Of a stretch of DNA of 64,000 nucleotides, positions 60,713-64,000 are shown piece after piece; within the stretch, counting starts at the first letter, position 1; every line of letters starts with the position of its first letter. Under the pieces are notes generated by a model. It saw only the letters and a list, made by a program, of their open reading frames with translations. It was not told where the DNA came from and searched no databases. The translations under genes and the position numbers were made by a program. This DNA is from Saccharopolyspora ipomoeae (lineage in GTDB: Bacteria; Actinomycetota; Actinomycetes; Mycobacteriales; Pseudonocardiaceae): NCBI RefSeq assembly GCF_029952525.1, contig NZ_JASAOF010000010.1:124001-188000 (forward strand), read 5' to 3'.

Positions 60713-61450
60713 CTACGCCGCGGGGATCGGGCGGGCCATCGCCCGGTGCAGCTCCTCCACCGCGGCGCGCTTGCCGCCCGGGTGGGAGAGCACGGCCGAT
60801 CCGGCCACGAGGAGTTCGGCGCCCGCGTACCACGCCGAGCGGGCGGTGTCGCGCGAGATCCCGCCGTCCACCTCGATCTTCAGCGCGCTGTTGGACACGT
60901 CCACCAGCGCGCGCATCTCGGCGACCTTGTGCTCCATCGCCGCGATGTACTGCTGGCCGCCGAAACCCGGGTTGACCGTCATGATCACGATCTGGTCGAG
61001 CTGACCGAGCACGTGACGCACGAAGTCCAGCGGCGTGGACGGGTTCACCGCCACACCGGCCTTGGCGCCCAGTTCCCGGATGGCCGCCAGCGTGCGGTGC
61101 AGGTGCGGGCAGGTCTCGACGTGCACGATCACGGTGTCGCACCCGGCCTCGACGTAGTCCGCCAGGACCGGGTCCGGGTCCTGCACCATCAGGTGCGCCT
61201 CGAACGGGATGTCGCTGTGGGCGCGGCACGCGGCCACCACGTCGGCGCCGAAGGTCATGTTCGGGACGAAGCGGCGGTCCATCACGTCCCACTGGATGCG
61301 GCCGACACCGGCGTCGGTGAGGTCGGCGACCTCCTCGCCGAGACGCGCGTAGTCGGCGCCCAGCACCGATCCCACGATCGCCGGCTCGTTCCACGAGGAA
61401 TGCGTGGTCGATCGCGTCGGTCGGGCGCGCAGCGTCGACTGCTCCACCAT
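60713..61450 (-). CDS. rpe: Ribulose-phosphate 3-epimerase family protein
   Basis: 245-aa TIM-barrel protein interconverting ribulose 5- and xylulose 5-phosphate. FEAHLMVQDPDPVL, MTVNPGFGGQQYIAAM and IEVDGGISRDTA are family signatures. The first metal-site strand reads RIQWDVMDRRFVPNM: the aspartate is present, but the histidine usual in HxDxMD is Gln53. An N-terminal extension of about 20 residues is also present. It lies in the RuMP operon after hps, supporting a role in regenerating the formaldehyde acceptor. The ligand change leaves open altered metal or sugar specificity. Confidence 0.9.
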   Translation of the reverse strand: MVEQSTLRARPTRSTTHSSWNEPAIVGSVLGADYARLGEEVADLTDAGVGRIQWDVMDRRFVPNMTFGADVVAACRAHSDIPFEAHLMVQDPDPVLADYVEAGCDTVIVHVETCPHLHRTLAAIRELGAKAGVAVNPSTPLDFVRHVLGQLDQIVIMTVNPGFGGQQYIAAMEHKVAEMRALVDVSNSALKIEVDGGISRDTARSAWYAGAELLVAGSAVLSHPGGKRAAVEELHRAMARPIPAA

Positions 61451-61530
61451 CGGGAAGTTCCTCTTTCCAAGGGGTCACGGCTCGGAGAAGCGGGAAGGGG
61501 CGTGCGCCCCTTCCCGTCCCGCACCGAAAT

Positions 61531-62157
61531 TCAGCGGATCTGGGCGCGCAGGGCCTTCGCGGCGGCACCCGGGTCGGCGGCGCTGTAGATCGCGCCACCG
61601 GCCACGGCCACGGTCGCGCCCGCTTCCTGCACGGCACCGATCGAGTCGGTCTTGATGCCACCGGCGATGGAGAACGGCACACCGGCCTGCTTGCCGTCGT
61701 CCAGCAGCGCCTGGATCGAGTAGCCGGGACGGGCCTGCTCGTCCAGACCGGCGTGGATCTCGACGAAGGACACGCCGAACTTCGAGACCTCGCGGATGCG
61801 GGCGACGCGGTTGTCGACCACCGCGATCATGTCGGCGACGACGTCCTTGCCGTGCTTGCGACCGGCGGCCACGGCACCCTTGACGGTGTCGTCGTCGGCG
61901 GTGCCCATGACGGTGACCAGGTCGGCGCCCGCGGTGAAGGCCAGGTCGGCCTCCAGCTCACCGGCGTCGGCGGTCTTCATGTCGGCGAACACGAGCTTGT
62001 CCGGGTGGGCGGCCTTGATGGCCGTGATCGCCCGCAGGCCCTCGGCCTTGATCAGCGGGGTGCCCAGTTCGAGGATGTCGACGTGCTCAGCGGTCTGGCG
62101 CGCCAGGGTCAACGCATCGCCGAGCGTGGCGACGTCCAGTGCTACCTGCAGCTTCAC
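61531..62157 (-). CDS. hps: 3-Hexulose-6-phosphate synthase
   Basis: 208-aa member of the orotidine-phosphate-decarboxylase superfamily that condenses formaldehyde with ribulose 5-phosphate. The N-terminus KLQVALDVATLGDALTLA, the catalytic strand FADMKTADAGELEADLAFTA and VTVMGTADDDTVKGAVAAGR are diagnostic, as is the phosphate site IAGGIKTDS...VAVAGGAIYS. Length is typical. The GTG at 62157 follows GAGGAGATTATC. First gene of a five-gene operon, divergent from phi across 634 bp with repeated GCGGAT sites. Confidence 0.95.
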   Translation of the reverse strand: MKLQVALDVATLGDALTLARQTAEHVDILELGTPLIKAEGLRAITAIKAAHPDKLVFADMKTADAGELEADLAFTAGADLVTVMGTADDDTVKGAVAAGRKHGKDVVADMIAVVDNRVARIREVSKFGVSFVEIHAGLDEQARPGYSIQALLDDGKQAGVPFSIAGGIKTDSIGAVQEAGATVAVAGGAIYSAADPGAAAKALRAQIR

Positions 62158-62196
62158 GATAATCTCCTCAATCGGTGGTGCTCTGCGGATTTCGGG

Positions 62197-62211
62197 CGCG
62201 GATGATCCGCG
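62197..62211. promoter_or_regulatory. Palindromic operator candidate CGCGGAT-G-ATCCGCG
   Basis: A perfect 7-1-7 palindrome 40 bp upstream of the hps start. It includes two of the six GCGGAT half-sites in the region. It is the strongest candidate for a formaldehyde- or carbon-responsive regulator's site. No regulator gene is adjacent. Confidence 0.5.
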
Positions 62212-62363
62212 AAACCGAGATCCGCGATGCGGTGAGCAATGTCCGGCGCCCGAACCGATCAGAATTCCGGGCGATGTGTGCGGATCACTAAAGATTCCGC
62301 GGGCTGCGCCTTTCCCGGCCCCGCAGTGGTGATCGGAGCCGCAAACGAGCAACGGCCTGTGAC

Positions 62364-62388
62364 ACTGCACGGATTCTCACCGTGCGGT
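62364..62388. promoter_or_regulatory. Hairpin in the hps-phi promoter region
   Basis: ACTGCACGG and CCGTGCGGT form a nine-pair stem, including one T-G pair, around ATTCTCA. It could be an operator or an RNA structure in a 5' leader of the phi transcript. Confidence 0.35.
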
Positions 62389-62791
62389 CAACCTCTGCGG
62401 AACGAACGGCGGTCACGGCGGCACAAACGGTCTCCCACGCGCCTCCAGATGTCCGGAACCCCAGGTATGGGGCTTGTGCGATCACTTTCGCTGATGAAGC
62501 GATCAGGTATTGTTCACGTGATCTGAGAATGTGATTCGATTCCGCGGATCCGTTTGAGCCCAATTCAAAACCGTTCGTGCTTCCCCGGTATCTGTTCGTT
62601 CCCGATTCGTTGACCGGGCGTTGGCCGGCGTGCAGTCTCGCTATCCGATGCGGCACCGACCGCGTCTTGGTCCCGTGCTCCGCGAATTCCCGCGGGTTTC
62701 GGTGAAGAACTCGGCCCTCGCAACCGGACCGCTCGACGTCCGGTTGCGCATCGCGGCCTGGACGGAAGACATCCGAGTGGGGAGTGCCACG

Positions 62792-63388
62792 ATGACCGAC
62801 ACCGTGAATCCCGGCGGCGACACGCTCAACCCGCCGCTGTTCAACTACGCGACCCTCGCCATCACCGGTGAGGTGGACCGGATCCGCCGTGGCGTGCAGC
62901 CCGCGGCCTGGGCCCGCGCCGGCTCGATGCTGCTCAAGGCTCCGGCGGTGTTCACCGTCGGCACCGGCCGCAGCGGCCTGGCCCTGCAGATGGCGGCGAT
63001 GCGGCTGATGCACCTCGGCCTGTCGGTGCACGTCGTGGGCGAGGTGACCGCTCCGGCGATCGGCCCGGACGACGTCCTGATCGCCGCGTCGGGTTCGGGC
63101 ACGACCAAGCGCGTCGTGCAGGCGGCCGAGACCGCGCGCAAGCAGGGCGCCAACGTCGTGTCCCTGACCACCGCGCCCGACTCGCCGCTGGCCGCGGTCT
63201 CCACCGAGGTCCTGGTCATCCCGGCCGCCGACAAGCAGGACTTCGACGGCAAGGCGTCCGACCAGTACGCGGGCAGCCTGTTCGAGCAGTCCGTCCTGCT
63301 GCTCACCGACGCCCTGTTCCACGCCCTCTGGCGCTCCAGCGGCACCCAGGCCACCGAGCTCTGGCGCCTCCACGCCAACCTGGAGTGA
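62792..63388 (+). CDS. phi: 6-Phospho-3-hexuloisomerase
   Basis: 198-aa SIS-domain isomerase converting hexulose 6-phosphate to fructose 6-phosphate, the second RuMP step. VFTVGTGRSGLALQMAAMRL, VLIAASGSGTTKRVVQAAET and the C-terminal YAGSLFEQSVLLLTDALFHA match the family. GGGGAG precedes the ATG at 62792. It is divergent from hps rather than fused or adjacent to it in one transcript. A GlpX gene follows 45 bp downstream. Confidence 0.94.
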   Translation: MTDTVNPGGDTLNPPLFNYATLAITGEVDRIRRGVQPAAWARAGSMLLKAPAVFTVGTGRSGLALQMAAMRLMHLGLSVHVVGEVTAPAIGPDDVLIAASGSGTTKRVVQAAETARKQGANVVSLTTAPDSPLAAVSTEVLVIPAADKQDFDGKASDQYAGSLFEQSVLLLTDALFHALWRSSGTQATELWRLHANLE

Positions 63389-63433
63389 GCGGGTTCGCCA
63401 CCGAGGCAACGGTCGAGACGAGGAGACCCTGAG

Positions 63434-64000
63434 ATGCAGGAAACGCGAACCCGCAGCGACATCCACACCCTGGAGGCCGTGGCGCTGGGCGCCACCCAGC
63501 AGGCCGCGCTGGCCAGCTACCCGTGGGTGGGACGGCACGACAAGGACGCCGCCGACGCCGCGGCGACCGAGGCGATGCGCCAGGTCCTGGCCGACGCCCC
63601 CGGCCGCGGGACGGTGGTGATCGGCGAGGGGGAGAAGGACGAGGCCCCGATGCTGTTCAACGGCGAGACCGTGGGCAACGGCGACGGGCCCGACTTCGAC
63701 ATCGCCGTGGACCCGCTGGAGGGCACCTCGTTCTGCGCCAAGAGCCTCCCCGGGGCGATGGCGACCATCGCCTTCGCCGAACCCGGCACCCTCTGGTCGC
63801 CCGGGCCCGGCTTCTACATGGACAAGATCGTCGTCGGGCCCGGCGCCAAGGGCGTCATCGACCTCGACGCCCCGCCGGAGTCCACCTTGGACAGCGTCGC
63901 GAAGGCGCTGGGCAAGAAGGTCTCCGAGATGCGCGTGGTCGTCATGGACAAGCCCCGCCACACCGACCTCATCGCGCGGCTGCTGGCCGCCGGTGCGGCG
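63434..64000 (+). CDS. glpX: Class II fructose-1,6-bisphosphatase (partial, runs off the window)
   Basis: The first 189 codons of a GlpX-type phosphatase. VVIGEGEKDEAPMLFNGETV and FDIAVDPLEGTSFCAKSLPG are the metal- and phosphate-binding motifs. It continues to the last base of the window, so the C-terminal third is missing. In RuMP variants GlpX can act on fructose or sedoheptulose bisphosphate in acceptor regeneration. AGGAGACCCTGAG precedes the ATG. Co-transcribed with phi. Confidence 0.93.
   Translation, partial: MQETRTRSDIHTLEAVALGATQQAALASYPWVGRHDKDAADAAATEAMRQVLADAPGRGTVVIGEGEKDEAPMLFNGETVGNGDGPDFDIAVDPLEGTSFCAKSLPGAMATIAFAEPGTLWSPGPGFYMDKIVVGPGAKGVIDLDAPPESTLDSVAKALGKKVSEMRVVVMDKPRHTDLIARLLAAGAA

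Larger units (their letters stand above)
62158..62791. other. Long divergent promoter region between hps and phi
   Basis: No gene is seen in these 634 bp. GCGGAT or its complement occurs six times (62185, 62198, 62205, 62220, 62280, 62544), far above the about 0.4 expected from base composition. A hairpin (62364-62388) and a lower-GC stretch near 62490-62610 are also present. It probably holds both promoters and an operator array. Confidence 0.6.

Noticed and set aside
62364-62388. Riboswitch in the hps-phi region
   Set aside because: A single nine-pair hairpin without any recognised aptamer core.

Overview
The window is high-GC DNA (roughly 70%) with GTG and TTG starts, GGAGG-type ribosome binding sites and many stop/start overlaps (ATGA, GTGA). 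Gene content points to a filamentous actinomycete, most likely Pseudonocardiaceae (Saccharopolyspora or Amycolatopsis type): XRE/DUF397 pairs, a snapalysin, a 2-methylisoborneol operon, an indigoidine synthetase, LGFP repeats, WXG100 proteins and mycothiol-era detoxification enzymes. The genus is an inference. No rRNA, tRNA, CRISPR array, insertion sequence or phage gene was seen.

Layout. 0-4.4 kb: a GAF-LuxR regulator with an acyl-CoA ligase, then a divergent CDF metal exporter and ArsR sensor. 4.6-9.7 kb: an indigoidine cassette (EamA exporter, 1282-aa A-Ox-T-TE synthetase, tautomerase) behind a candidate iron box. 9.7-14.6 kb: a TetR/Baeyer-Villiger monooxygenase operon divergent from nitroreductase and acyl-CoA ligase genes. 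14.6-18.2 kb: snapalysin and a secreted sorbosone-dehydrogenase/PKD/LGFP protein. 18.5-23.8 kb: a short leader ORF, a Pls-type synthetase (A-T plus six membrane segments and three C-terminal domains) with a lysine-like specificity code, and an M1 peptidase, all overlapping. 23.9-27.2 kb: the 2-methylisoborneol operon with its family 2B encapsulin shell. 27.5-32.2 kb: a double-domain Lrp regulator divergent from an M20 hydrolase and MHS transporter, then a glutathionyl-hydroquinone-reductase-like gene. 32.3-45 kb: lipid and alcohol catabolism, including a second ligase/GAF-LuxR pair, FabG, two acyl-CoA dehydrogenases, an NDMA-type alcohol dehydrogenase with a metallo-hydrolase and a zinc ribbon, and MmgE/PrpD. 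45-49.5 kb: a TetR/membrane protein pair and a WXG100-linked candidate toxin cassette. 49.6-53 kb: lactate permease, a tiny repeat protein and an XRE/DUF397 unit. 53-57.7 kb: thioesterase, luciferase-like oxidoreductase, esterase and a second Baeyer-Villiger-type enzyme. 57.8-64 kb: a ribulose monophosphate (RuMP) pathway cluster (hps, rpe, a small unknown gene, tkt, rpiB, divergent from phi and glpX).

Together the right half suggests oxidation of alcohols, aldehydes and acyl compounds, with formaldehyde fixed by the RuMP cycle. The left half carries specialised metabolism (indigoidine, a probable poly-lysine-like polymer, 2-methylisoborneol). The strongest structural novelty is a pair of 70-bp palindromic elements at gene 3' ends: they share a core and outer arms but differ in five stem base pairs that have all changed on both sides.
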